Shown here: positions 30,020 to 38,871 of the stretch, one piece after another | Position numbering within the stretch: position 1 is the stretch's first letter | Layout of the letters: each line of letters opens with the position of its first letter | DNA from: Pleodorina starrii | Taxonomy: Eukaryota; Chlorophyta; Chlorophyceae; Chlamydomonadales; Volvocaceae | Length of the DNA stretch: 64,000 bases | Assembly (NCBI GenBank): GCA_030267565.1 | Contig: BRXU01000058.1 | Span: 124,001 to 188,000 of the forward strand | Reading direction: 5' to 3' | Made by a program: the position numbers and the translations under genes | Notes under the pieces: generated by a model | Database searches by the model: none | Seen by the model: the letters and a program-made list of their open reading frames with translations, nothing else | Told to the model about the DNA's origin: nothing

Positions 30020-31411
30020 TCACACCATCTCGAAGATTTCGGCGTGGATCGCGGACAGGGGCGTGCCTCTGCCCGCCAGCCCTGCACGAATTGCCGCAAG
30101 CATCGGCGCAGGCCCGCACATCATGTGCGGCCAGTGACGCGTCCGGTCGGGCAGCACCTGGTCCAGCATCGCGGCGTCGATCCGCCCCTTGACCGCCACG
30201 TGGCCGCCCGTGTCCCAGGGTTCGGGCGGCTCCTCGATCACATGGGTCACGCGCAGGTCGATGTCCTGGGCGATGCGGGCCAACTGATCGCGGAACGGCA
30301 CGTCGTCCCAGTCCTTGTTCGCATAAAGCAGGTGGATGGTGCGCGGATCGCGGCGGGCTTGCAGCGCGTGAAGGTTGGCCAGGATGGGCGTGATGCCCAC
30401 GCCGCCCGCGATCATCACGAACCCTTCGGCATCGGACTCGCGGTCGATGGTGAAGACGCCATAGGGCCCGTCGATCCAGGCCACGCTGCCCACCGGCGTC
30501 TGCGACAGGCGGCGGCTGTCGTCCCCCAAGGGCTTGATGGAAAAGCTGATGTCCGGCCCCTTGTCCGGCGCGGTCGAGATCGAGAACGGATGTTCGCGCA
30601 GCGAATAGGGCGTGCCGCCAACGGCCAGCCATGCGAACTGTCCCGGCCGCCAGTTGCGCAGCGCACGTCCCTCGGGGCGCAGGACCAGGGTGCGGATGCC
30701 GTCACCCTCGTCACGGTTCTCGATCACGCGCCACGGGTTGCGCGACTGTCGCCAGGGGCGCAGCACGCGCGTGTAGGCGATCAGCCCGCCCCAAGCCAGC
30801 GTGATCGCCAGCCACAGCCCCCGCGTCCCGTCGGCCCCGGTGAAATGCCCCGCCCCCAGCACATGCCAGATCGCCGCCGCAAAGCCGGTCAGCGCCAAAC
30901 CAACATGCAGGTACCGCCACCACAGATAGTCCAGCCGCAGCCACTGGCGGAATTCCGACGTGATCACCATCGCCCCGAAGCAGACCAGCGCAACCCGACC
31001 CGCCGTCATGTAGGGATCGGCCTTCAGCGGGTTCAGGACGCCCATGTCGTCCTTGTGCCAGATGTACATCATCGCGAAATGCCCCAGCATCAGCGCCACC
31101 GCCCCCCAGCTGAGGAACCGGTGAAAGACCGGGATGATGTCGGCACCGAACGGACGCAGCAGCGGCTTCAGCCGTCCGGTCAACGCGAATTGCAGTACGA
31201 CCAGCGCCAGCGCCCCGAAGCCAAGCCCAAAGGCCATCGTCTGCGTGAAGGCCGCATCCCGCGGCGGATCGCCGGCCAGGATCACCGCAAAGGGCAGGAT
31301 CAGGGCCGCCAACGCCAAGAGGACCCAGCCCGCGGCCTGCAACCGCACGGCCCATGTGCGGTCGCAGGGTCGGATATGGGCGTCGGGATTCTGGCTTGGG
31401 GCGACGGTCAT
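30020..31411 (-). CDS. Ferric-reductase-like transmembrane flavoprotein
   Basis: A 463-aa protein with about six membrane helices carrying haem-ligand histidines (FHRFLSWGAVALMLGHFAMM YIWH, then YLHVGLALTGFAAAIWHVLG), followed by an FAD domain (YSLREHPFSISTAPDKG, the HPFS-type flavin motif) and an NAD(P) domain (GFVMIAGGVGITPILANLHA, ending MMCGPAPMLAAIRAGL). This is the ferric reductase / NADPH-oxidase-like family that moves electrons from NAD(P)H across the membrane. No strong ribosome site is visible at the chosen ATG. The gene is divergent from the oxidase cluster. Confidence 0.85.
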   Translation of the reverse strand: MTVAPSQNPDAHIRPCDRTWAVRLQAAGWVLLALAALILPFAVILAGDPPRDAAFTQTMAFGLGFGALALVVLQFALTGRLKPLLRPFGADIIPVFHRFLSWGAVALMLGHFAMMYIWHKDDMGVLNPLKADPYMTAGRVALVCFGAMVITSEFRQWLRLDYLWWRYLHVGLALTGFAAAIWHVLGAGHFTGADGTRGLWLAITLAWGGLIAYTRVLRPWRQSRNPWRVIENRDEGDGIRTLVLRPEGRALRNWRPGQFAWLAVGGTPYSLREHPFSISTAPDKGPDISFSIKPLGDDSRRLSQTPVGSVAWIDGPYGVFTIDRESDAEGFVMIAGGVGITPILANLHALQARRDPRTIHLLYANKDWDDVPFRDQLARIAQDIDLRVTHVIEEPPEPWDTGGHVAVKGRIDAAMLDQVLPDRTRHWPHMMCGPAPMLAAIRAGLAGRGTPLSAIHAEIFEMV

Positions 31412-31532
31412 GGGGGGCCAACGCGACCGCTTGCACGCAGTTCCGAATGCTTGCATGGAACCCGGGGCGCAGGCCATTGTTGGGGAACGACATTGCGCGC
31501 GCCCGCCCGCGATCCGCAACCAAGGAGAGACG

Positions 31533-32261
31533 ATGACACAGGCGCTGATGCCCTATTGCGGCCCGGCACCGGCGCCGGACCAGCTGTGGTCCAGCTGGAA
31601 CCTCGATCCTTGGGTGCTGATCGGCATCGCGGCACTGGCGCTGGTCCTGGCGCGCAAGGCGGTGCCCGACCGTCGCGGTCCCGCGGCCCTGGCGGTGGGT
31701 GCGCTGGTCGTGGCCTTCGTGTCGCCCCTGTGTGCGCTGACGGTGGCGCTGTTCTCGGCGCGGGCGGCGCATCACCTGGTGCTGATCACGCTAGCCGCGC
31801 CGGCGCTGGCCGTGGCGCTGCCGCTGCTGCCGCGACTGCCGGCCGGGCTGTCGCTGGCTGCGGTCAGCGCGGCGATGATCGCGTGGCACCTGCCCGGGGT
31901 CTATGACGCCATCTGGGCGTCGGACACGCTGTATTGGGTGATGCAGGCGGCGATGCTGCTTCCAGCTTGGGTGTTCTGGTCGGCGGTCCTGGCCCCCGGT
32001 TTCGGAGCCGAAGAGGCGATGCGCCGCGCCGTGCTGATCGGCGGGCTGGCCGGCATCATGGGCTTTCTGGGCGCGATCCTGACCTTTGCCCCCGACATTC
32101 TGTATTTCCCGCATGTGGGCGGCGCGATGGCCTGGGGCATGTCGCCCCTGGCGGACCAGCAGTTGGCGGGCCTGATCATGTGGGTGCCGGGCTTTGTCCC
32201 CGTGGCGGCCATCGCGGGTCGCATGGTCTGGCATGCCTGGCGAAGGGGGTTCGCCGCATGA
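31533..32261 (+). CDS. CtaG-type (caa3_CtaG) cytochrome c oxidase assembly protein
   Basis: A 242-aa protein with about seven membrane helices, PYCGPAPAPDQLWSSWNLDP at the N terminus, ALFSARAAHHLVLITLAAPA with the conserved His pair, and FPHVGGAMAWGMSPLADQQL AGLIMW near the end, as in CtaG proteins that help insert copper into caa3-type oxidases. AAGGAGAG precedes the start. ATGA overlap with the next gene. Confidence 0.85.
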   Translation: MTQALMPYCGPAPAPDQLWSSWNLDPWVLIGIAALALVLARKAVPDRRGPAALAVGALVVAFVSPLCALTVALFSARAAHHLVLITLAAPALAVALPLLPRLPAGLSLAAVSAAMIAWHLPGVYDAIWASDTLYWVMQAAMLLPAWVFWSAVLAPGFGAEEAMRRAVLIGGLAGIMGFLGAILTFAPDILYFPHVGGAMAWGMSPLADQQLAGLIMWVPGFVPVAAIAGRMVWHAWRRGFAA

Positions 32262-32770
32262 TGGTCGCGGGGCTGAAGTACCTGCACCTGGCGGCCATGC
32301 TGTGCTGGTGCGCATCGCTGGTAGCGCTGCCGCTGCTTTTGCATTTCTATGGACAGATCTGGCGCGGCAAGGCCGACAGCAGCCAGACTCAGGCCCGCTA
32401 TGCCGAATTCCGGCTGATCACGCATTTCGGCTATGTCGGCTTTGCGACGCCGGCGGCGGTCATCGCCATCGCGGCCGGGACCGGCCTGATCTTTGCCGAT
32501 CAGGTGTTCGACCTGTGGTTCGTGGCCAAGCTGACGCTGGTGGCGGGCATGGCTCTGGTCCATGCCTGGATCGGTCACCTGATCCTGACTTCGGGGGAAC
32601 ATCGCGGGCTGCAGAACATGCCGTCGGCCCTTTGGGCGCTGGTGTTGGGGCTGCCCCTGATGATGGGCGTGCTGTGGCTGGTGCTGGCCAAGCCGGACCT
32701 GGCCTGGGTCGCGGACTGGATGCCCGATTTCATGCTGGCCCCCCGCGGTCAGTCGGTGGACCAGCCATGA
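32258..32770 (+). CDS. CopD-like membrane protein
   Basis: A 170-aa protein with four helices and the pattern LKYLHLAAMLCWCASLVALP, TPAAVIAIAAGTGLIFADQV, WFVAKLTLVAGMALVHAWIG, with His residues placed as in CopD/hemoprotein-like membrane domains. Copper or haem handling is inferred from the neighbouring oxidase genes. It begins at overlapping ATGATG with CtaG. Confidence 0.72.
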   Translation: MMVAGLKYLHLAAMLCWCASLVALPLLLHFYGQIWRGKADSSQTQARYAEFRLITHFGYVGFATPAAVIAIAAGTGLIFADQVFDLWFVAKLTLVAGMALVHAWIGHLILTSGEHRGLQNMPSALWALVLGLPLMMGVLWLVLAKPDLAWVADWMPDFMLAPRGQSVDQP

Positions 32771-32778
32771 CGGCCCGC

Positions 32779-33303
32779 CTAGCCGCCCGCCCCGTCGCTT
32801 TTCGTGCCGATCTGATAATCGAAGACCAGCTTGCCCCCATGCCAGCCGGTGATCCCGGTCATGGCCGCCGTCAACGCCGACAGCAGGATGCCCCAGGGCA
32901 GCACCACGTCCTGCGGATCGGGCAGGCGGAACCCCCAGTTCAGTCCCAGCAGGGACAACAGCATCACCGCGAGGATGAAATGCGTCCAGCTTGCCGCCCG
33001 GATGCGGATGCCGGGCACCATCAGCAATTCGATCGTGCCGGTGATCCCGGCCAGGACCCCCAGGCCAAAGGCCGCGCCGGTCGCCCACAGCGCGACCCGC
33101 GGCCAGAATTCGTCGGCGGTCAGCCAGTACATCGCGTCGGCCCCGAAGGTGGAGAAGGCCAGCGCGATGGGAAAGGCCACCATCATCGCGTGCAGCGGAT
33201 GGCCGGACAGGGCGATCTTAGTCTCGGTGTCGTTGAAGGCGACATGTTCCTCGATCGGGTCGGCAAGGCGGCGTCGCTGTTTCCAGGTGCGTCTCTGGCG
33301 CAT
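32779..33303 (-). CDS. DUF2231 membrane protein
   Basis: A 174-aa DUF2231 protein with four helices. SGHPLHAMMVAFPIALAFST is the conserved His-containing start of the domain and WGILLSALTAAMTGITGWHG its end. The chosen ATG at 33303 gives an Arg/Lys-rich N terminus, and GAGAG lies before it. The start overlaps the possible start of coxB on the opposite strand, so one of the two 5' ends may be shorter. Function unknown; commonly found near oxidase and stress genes. Confidence 0.78.
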   Translation of the reverse strand: MRQRRTWKQRRRLADPIEEHVAFNDTETKIALSGHPLHAMMVAFPIALAFSTFGADAMYWLTADEFWPRVALWATGAAFGLGVLAGITGTIELLMVPGIRIRAASWTHFILAVMLLSLLGLNWGFRLPDPQDVVLPWGILLSALTAAMTGITGWHGGKLVFDYQIGTKSDGAGG

Positions 33304-34011
33304 GGGCACTCTCGTTGGGTCAGGGGCTTCTGGCACAAGGCATTGGCGGGGGCCGTGGTTCCGCTGCTGGCCGCATGCGGCGGCGGGCACAGCACGCTGA
33401 GCCCCGCGGGCCCCGCGGCGCGCGACATCGCGCTGTTGTGGTGGATCATGCTGGTGGGCTCGGCGCTGATCTGCGTCTTGGTCTTCGGGCTGCTGGTCCT
33501 GGCGGTGCGCAACAACGGCGCGCGGCGGTCGGAACGGACGTGGATCTGGGGCTGGGGCCTCGGGTTCTCGATGTCGGTGCTGGTCGTCCTCCTGGGGTTT
33601 TCGCTGTGGCTGGGAGAGGGGATGCTGGCGCGCGCTGACGACGTCCCCCGCGTCCAGGCCCATGCCGCGCAATGGGAATGGCGGTTCGACCAGCCCGGCC
33701 CCGACGGCGCCATGGTGCAGACCCGCGATACGCTCTATGTGCCGGCGGGACAGGATTTCGACGTGGTCATCACCGCCCAGGACGTCATCCACAGCTTCTG
33801 GGTGCCGCAACTGGGCGGCAAGATGGACGCCATCCCGGGCCACCAGAACATCCACCGCCTGCGCGCCGACCAGCCCGGCACCTACGAGGGCCTGTGCGCC
33901 GAATTCTGCGGCACCGGGCACAGCTTCATGCGTTTCACCGTCGTGGCCTATGACCCGAACGGCCCGATGCCCGACATGTCGGGCGCCCTGATCCCGGAGA
34001 CCCGCCCATGA
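33244..34011 (+). CDS. coxB: Cytochrome c oxidase subunit II (lipoprotein)
   Basis: A CuA-carrying subunit II with a signal/lipobox (LAGAVVPLLAACGGG), two helices, and the complete CuA motif CAEFCGTGHSFM near residue 218 plus the upstream HSFWVPQLGGKMDAIPGH. No haem-c domain follows, so it is an aa3-type rather than caa3-type subunit. The start is uncertain: ATG 33244 has a fair AAGG site but gives a long leader and overlaps the DUF2231 gene; TTG 33343 would give a short lipoprotein signal. ATGA overlap with the subunit I gene. Confidence 0.86.
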   Translation: MFLDRVGKAASLFPGASLAHGHSRWVRGFWHKALAGAVVPLLAACGGGHSTLSPAGPAARDIALLWWIMLVGSALICVLVFGLLVLAVRNNGARRSERTWIWGWGLGFSMSVLVVLLGFSLWLGEGMLARADDVPRVQAHAAQWEWRFDQPGPDGAMVQTRDTLYVPAGQDFDVVITAQDVIHSFWVPQLGGKMDAIPGHQNIHRLRADQPGTYEGLCAEFCGTGHSFMRFTVVAYDPNGPMPDMSGALIPETRP

Positions 34012-36572
34012 CCGATCCGCAGCCGCAGGGCGGCCGGACCATCGCCCCGATGGACCCGATGTTCGACCCCGCCAGCGACGTGGCCCCCAACGCGCCGCAG
34101 CGCGCGCTGGCCCTGCACCGCCAGCTGGACCGCACCTGGTCGGACGAGCCGGGATGGCGGGGGTTCTTCACCTCGGTCAACCACGGCACGATCGGCCTGC
34201 GCTTCATGGCGACGTCCTTCGTGTTCTTCGCCATCGGCGGCGTGCTGGCGATGCTGATCCGCGCGCAGCTGGCGACCCGCGACGGCGCCTTCCTGGATGT
34301 CGAGCTGTACAACCAGATCTTCACGATGCACGGCAGCATCATGATGTTCCTGTTCGCCATCCCCATGCTGGAGGGGCTGGCCCTGTGGCTGCTGCCCAAG
34401 ATCCTGGGCGCACGCGACATGGCGTTCCCGCGCCTGTCGGCCCTGGGCTACTGGTGCTATCTGTTCGGGGGGACGGTGATCGTGCTGTCGCTGGTGGCGG
34501 GCGTGGCCCCCGATGGCGGGTGGTTCATGTACGTGCCGCTGGCCGACAGCACCCACACCCCGGGCATCAACGCCGATGTCTGGCTGTTGGGCGTGACCTT
34601 CGTCGAGATCAGCGCCATGGCCGCCGCGGTCGAGATCACCGTGACCATCCTGCGCTGCCGCGCGGCGCATATGCCGCTGACCCGGATGCCGCTGATGGGC
34701 TGGTACCTGCTGGGCACGGCGGTGATGATGCTGGTGGGCTTTCCGCCGCTGATCCTGGGGTCGATCCTGCTGGAGGTGCAGCGCGCCTTCGACTGGCCGT
34801 TCTTCGACATCGCGCGGGGCGGCGACCCGCTGCTGTGGCAGCACCTGTTCTGGCTGTTCGGCCACCCCGAGGTCTATATCATCTTCCTGCCCGCCGCGGG
34901 CGCGCTGTCCACGATCATCCCGATCATGTCGCGCACCACGATCCTGGGATACGGCGCGATCGTCGCGGCCATCGCGGGGCTGGTGTTCCTGTCCTTCGGC
35001 CTGTGGGTCCACCACATGTTCACTGTGGGCATCCCGCACATGGCGCTGGCCTTCTTCAGCGCGGCATCGGCGCTGGTGGCGGTCCCCACGGCGATCCAGG
35101 TCTTTGCCTGGATCGGCACGCTGTGGGACGGCAAGGTCAGCTTCCGCCTGCCCATGCTGTACGTCATGGGGTTCTTTTTGACCTTCGTGCTGGGCGGGCT
35201 GACCGGCGTGATGCTGGCCATGGTGCCGTTCAACTGGCAGGCGCATGACACCGCCTTCGTCACCGCACACCTTCATTACGTGCTGGTCGGCGGCTTCGTC
35301 TTTCCGATGCTGGCCGCGGTCAGCTACTGGATGCCGCTGATCTGCGGGCGCTGGCGGGTGCGGGGTTTGGGGGAATCGGCGTTCTGGCTGATCCTGATCG
35401 GATTTCACGGCACGTTCTTCCTGATGCACCTGACAGGCCTTCTGGGCATGCCGCGCCGCGTCGCGGTCTATCCCAACAACCCGGAATGGGAATGGCTGAA
35501 CCTGATCTCGTCGATCTTCGGCATGATCATGTCTGCGGGCTTTGCGCTGTTCGCCTTCGACGTGGTGATGCAGTGGCTGTTCGGGCGGCGCAGCTGGCGC
35601 AACCCCTGGGGCGCGCCAACGCTGGACTGGGCGATGCCCGTGCCCGCCCCGTCCTACAACTTCGCCTCGCTCCCCGGCCCGCGCCAGCCCGATTCCTCGG
35701 CCCTGCTGCCCCTGGCGCGGGGCGAGGGGTTGCTGCCCGGCGCGCCGCGCGACCTGCGAGAGACACTGGCCCTGGACGCCGGCAGCGGTCGGCCCGACCA
35801 CGTCGCCGTCCTGGCCAAAAGCACCATGCTGCCGCTGTTCACCTCTGCCGCCATCGGCAGCTTCTTCGGGGCGGTGCTGGCCGGGCTCTACTGGCTGGCG
35901 CCCGTGGGCATCGTGCTGACCCTGATCGCGGCATGGAAATGGGGCGACATCATGGGATCGACGACCGATCATCCCGACGTTCGGGTGGCACCGGGCCTGA
36001 CCCTGCCGCTGCATTGGCAGACCCGCAACACGCTGGCCCGCACGGGGACGGTGGCGCTGCTTCTGGCGGACGGGACGCTGTACGCATCGCTGCTGTTCGG
36101 GGTGGGCTTCCTGTCGGTCGTGGCCCCCGCATGGCCGGCCCCGGCCAGCGGCCTGTCGACCCTGCCGATGGCGGTCACGGCGGCGCTGGCCCTGGCGGCG
36201 ATGGCGGTCGGCCTGATCGCCGCCCACCGGGCCGAGGCGCTGCGCGACCGGGCGGCGGGCACCACATGGGCCGGAATCGGACTGGCCGCCTGCCTGGTCG
36301 CGCTGGTGGCATTGGCGGGGCTGGCCCTGGGGCTGGATGACCCGCGCCGGCACGCGCGCGACGCGCTGCGCGCGGTGATCCTGGGCTTTGCGGTGTTCCA
36401 CGGCGTCGTCACGGCGATGCTGGCCCTGCGCAGCCTGGCCGATGCGCGCGGTGGCCGCACCAGCTGGGCGCGCCGAGGCGCCGCCCCGATCTGGCAGCTG
36501 TTCCAGTCCTTCTGGCTGGGCACCTCGGCCGTGTCGCTGACCCTGGTCGCCGCGCAGGAGGTGCTGTCGTGA
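34008..36572 (+). CDS. ctaD: Cytochrome c oxidase subunit I fused to a subunit III-like domain
   Basis: An 854-aa fusion. Residues about 50-560 form the 12-helix haem-copper core with FTMHGSIMMFLFAIPM (haem a ligand), LFGHPEVYIIFLPAAG near 285 (CuB His, Glu and cross-linked Tyr), HHMFTVG and TAHLHYVLVGGFVF (CuB/haem ligands). Residues about 600-854 hold further helices with LLLADGTLYASLLFGVGFLS, resembling the subunit III motif in which a Glu is here an Asp-like ADGT. The gene starts overlapping the coxB stop. I read it as a type A terminal oxidase. Confidence 0.88.
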   Translation: MTDPQPQGGRTIAPMDPMFDPASDVAPNAPQRALALHRQLDRTWSDEPGWRGFFTSVNHGTIGLRFMATSFVFFAIGGVLAMLIRAQLATRDGAFLDVELYNQIFTMHGSIMMFLFAIPMLEGLALWLLPKILGARDMAFPRLSALGYWCYLFGGTVIVLSLVAGVAPDGGWFMYVPLADSTHTPGINADVWLLGVTFVEISAMAAAVEITVTILRCRAAHMPLTRMPLMGWYLLGTAVMMLVGFPPLILGSILLEVQRAFDWPFFDIARGGDPLLWQHLFWLFGHPEVYIIFLPAAGALSTIIPIMSRTTILGYGAIVAAIAGLVFLSFGLWVHHMFTVGIPHMALAFFSAASALVAVPTAIQVFAWIGTLWDGKVSFRLPMLYVMGFFLTFVLGGLTGVMLAMVPFNWQAHDTAFVTAHLHYVLVGGFVFPMLAAVSYWMPLICGRWRVRGLGESAFWLILIGFHGTFFLMHLTGLLGMPRRVAVYPNNPEWEWLNLISSIFGMIMSAGFALFAFDVVMQWLFGRRSWRNPWGAPTLDWAMPVPAPSYNFASLPGPRQPDSSALLPLARGEGLLPGAPRDLRETLALDAGSGRPDHVAVLAKSTMLPLFTSAAIGSFFGAVLAGLYWLAPVGIVLTLIAAWKWGDIMGSTTDHPDVRVAPGLTLPLHWQTRNTLARTGTVALLLADGTLYASLLFGVGFLSVVAPAWPAPASGLSTLPMAVTAALALAAMAVGLIAAHRAEALRDRAAGTTWAGIGLAACLVALVALAGLALGLDDPRRHARDALRAVILGFAVFHGVVTAMLALRSLADARGGRTSWARRGAAPIWQLFQSFWLGTSAVSLTLVAAQEVLS

Positions 36573-36877
36573 ACTGGCTGTGGCGCGCCCTGGCCGGGCC
36601 GATCCTGTGGGCAGCGATGTTCCTGCTGGTCTATGCGCTGCACGGCGCGGGCTGCAACCTGGGCTGGACGGACCGCCCCGCCCCCATCGCCGACTGGCAC
36701 CACATGGCGATGTGGCTGGCATGGGGGGCGGGGTTGATCCTGCACCTGGTGCTGATCCGGGTCATGCCCGCGGGCCGGGGACGCCCGCGGCAGTTGATCA
36801 CCATGGGGGCCTGGATCGGGTTCGTCTCGACCCTGGTGACGCTGTTCCCGGTGATCGCGACCTCGACCTGCGCCTAG
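36569..36877 (+). CDS. Small membrane protein of the oxidase cluster
   Basis: A 102-aa protein with three helices (WLWRALAGPILWAAMFLLVY, HHMAMWLAWGAGLILHLVLI, WIGFVSTLVTLFPVIATSTC), GTG start overlapping the stop of the oxidase subunit I gene. No family is recognised with certainty; position suggests an accessory subunit, possibly a subunit IV-like protein. Its TAG shares a CTAG with the convergent dehydrogenase gene. Confidence 0.65.
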   Translation: MNWLWRALAGPILWAAMFLLVYALHGAGCNLGWTDRPAPIADWHHMAMWLAWGAGLILHLVLIRVMPAGRGRPRQLITMGAWIGFVSTLVTLFPVIATSTCA

Positions 36878-37998
36878 GGGCGCGGGCCGGTGATCAGGTA
36901 CTTGGCCCCCGTGGCCTTGCGGACATAGGCACGGGCCGCATCCGGCGACAGCGCCTCGCGCAGGGTCAGGCGTTCGGAATAATGGCTGGCAAAGGTTGTG
37001 GTCATTTCCGCCGCGACTCGCTCGCGCATCCTCTGGGTGATCGCCTTGTCGGTGCGGCGCAGCATGTGGAACAGCAGCCAGCCGCCGATGCGCCAGCTGA
37101 ACCCGAATCCGCGGCGCAGCACCGTCGGCCCCGTGTCCAGCGCGCCATAGACATAGACCTGCTTCATCACGTCCGACCCGTACCGGTCATAGCTGTCCAT
37201 CTTGCGCGCGGCCACGGCCTCCATCGCGTTCAGGATGATGCTGGTCATCTCTCCGCCGCCGATCGCGTCGAAGGCCAGCGTCGCGCCGGTGGCCTCGATC
37301 GCCTGCTCCAGATCGGCGCGAAAGCTGTCGCTGCTGCTGTCGACGACATGGACCGCGCCCAGATCGCGCAGCAGCCGGACCTGGTCCTGGCTGCGGACGA
37401 TGTTGACCAAGCCGATCCCGTCGTCCTTGCAGATGCGCACCAGCATCTGGCCAAGGTTCGACGCGGCGGGCGCATGGACGATGGCGCTGTGCCCCTCGGC
37501 CCGCATCGTCTCGACAAAGCCGAGTGCGGTCAGCGGGTTCACGAACAGCGACGCGCCCTGTTCCGCGGTCGCGCCGTCGGGCAGCACGATGCAGGCCTCC
37601 AGCCCGATCAGGCGCAGGTCCGCATACATCGCCCCCCCGATCATCGCCACGCGCTTGCCCACCAGATGGGACAGGTCGGGGCCGGCGGCGATGACGGTGC
37701 CCGCGCCTTCGTTGCCCACGGGCAGCGACTGGCCGATGCGGGCCTTCATCGCGGACATCGCGGCGGGGGGAACCGTGGCGGTCAGGACCGGGGCGTCGGG
37801 GGTGCCCCCTGCGGTCAGGCTATCCATGTCGGCGGGCCCGAACAGCAGCCCCAGGTCCGACGGGTTGATCGGCGCCGCCTCGATCCGCACCAGCAGCTGG
37901 CCGGGACCGGGGTCGGGATGGGTGACGGGCTCCAGATGCACCCGCAGCGTTCCGTCCGGCGTGATCGTCGATCTCAGTTCCTGGCCGTGATGGGTCAT
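36874..37998 (-). CDS. Zinc-binding dehydrogenase/quinone reductase-like protein (MDR superfamily)
   Basis: A 374-aa medium-chain dehydrogenase/reductase. GQLLVRIEAAPINPSDLGLL near residue 35, GNEGAGTVIAAGPD near 95, the Rossmann segment HAPAASNLGQMLVRICKDDG near 170 and IVRSQDQVRLLRDLGAVHVV. The catalytic-zinc Cys/His pattern of true alcohol dehydrogenases is not seen, so a zinc-free NADPH:quinone-reductase-like enzyme is likely. Substrate unknown. Confidence 0.8.
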   Translation of the reverse strand: MTHHGQELRSTITPDGTLRVHLEPVTHPDPGPGQLLVRIEAAPINPSDLGLLFGPADMDSLTAGGTPDAPVLTATVPPAAMSAMKARIGQSLPVGNEGAGTVIAAGPDLSHLVGKRVAMIGGAMYADLRLIGLEACIVLPDGATAEQGASLFVNPLTALGFVETMRAEGHSAIVHAPAASNLGQMLVRICKDDGIGLVNIVRSQDQVRLLRDLGAVHVVDSSSDSFRADLEQAIEATGATLAFDAIGGGEMTSIILNAMEAVAARKMDSYDRYGSDVMKQVYVYGALDTGPTVLRRGFGFSWRIGGWLLFHMLRRTDKAITQRMRERVAAEMTTTFASHYSERLTLREALSPDAARAYVRKATGAKYLITGPRP

Positions 37999-38064
37999 GA
38001 TGTCCTCGGCTGATGCGTTGGACCCCACGCTATGCCCGGCGCCCCGCGGGGGCAAGCGGGGCCC

Positions 38065-38871
38065 TCAGCCACGCCGCCCCTCCAGCACCGCCTTGAGGAC
38101 CAGCGCGACCAGCGCCAGCAGGGTCAGGGTCGAGGCCGCCGCAAAGGCGCCCACCGCGTTCAGGTCGTTGAACAGCAGCTCGATATGCAGGGGCAGCGTG
38201 TTGGTCTGGCCGCGGATGTTGCCCGACACCACGGACACGCCCCCGAATTCGCCCACCGCGCGCGCCGTGCACAGGACCGCACCGTACAGCAGCGCCCACT
38301 TGATGTTGGGCAGGGTCACGCGGCGGAACACCTGCCAGCCCGACGCGCCAAGCGTCACCGCCGCCTGTTCCTGATCGGTCCCCTGCGCCTGCATCAGGGG
38401 CAGCACCTCGCGCGCGACAAAGGGTGCGGTCACGAACAGCGTCACCAGCACGATGCCCGGCAGCGCGAACATGACCTGCAGGTCGACCTCGCGCAGCCAC
38501 GGCCCCAGCAGCCCCTGGCGGCCATAGAGCAGCAGATAGCAGATCCCCGCGATGATCGGAGAGATTGAGAACGGGATCTCGATCATGGTGACCAGGATGC
38601 CGCGCCCCCAGAAGCGGTGCTTGGCCACCGCCCATGCGGCGGCGATGCCGAAGGCGATGTTGATCGGCACCACGATCAGCGCGACCAGGCTGGTCAGCCA
38701 GATGGCGTGCAGCGTATCGGGATGCAGGATGGTGTCGGCATAGACCCGCCAGCCTTCGGAAAAGGCGCGGGCGAAGATGAAGACCAGCGGCGCCACCACG
38801 ATCAGCAGCGTCAGCACCACGGCCAGCGCGACCAGCAGGCGGCCCGATCGGGCGGGACGACGCGGCGTCAT
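38065..38871 (-). CDS. cysW: Sulfate ABC transporter permease CysW
   Basis: A 268-aa permease with six helices and the EAA-loop region AAVTLGASGWQVFRRVTLPN that contacts CysA. FARAFSEGWRVYADTILHPD and GEFGGVSVVSGNIRGQTNTL are strongly CysW-like. It is the last gene of cysA-sbp-cysT-cysW, overlapping cysT by ATGA. Confidence 0.92.
   Translation of the reverse strand: MTPRRPARSGRLLVALAVVLTLLIVVAPLVFIFARAFSEGWRVYADTILHPDTLHAIWLTSLVALIVVPINIAFGIAAAWAVAKHRFWGRGILVTMIEIPFSISPIIAGICYLLLYGRQGLLGPWLREVDLQVMFALPGIVLVTLFVTAPFVAREVLPLMQAQGTDQEQAAVTLGASGWQVFRRVTLPNIKWALLYGAVLCTARAVGEFGGVSVVSGNIRGQTNTLPLHIELLFNDLNAVGAFAAASTLTLLALVALVLKAVLEGRRG

Noticed and set aside
33948..36722. 924-codon minus-strand frame opposite cytochrome oxidase subunit I
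   Set aside because: Low-complexity Gln/His/Arg shadow; the plus-strand oxidase carries all catalytic motifs.
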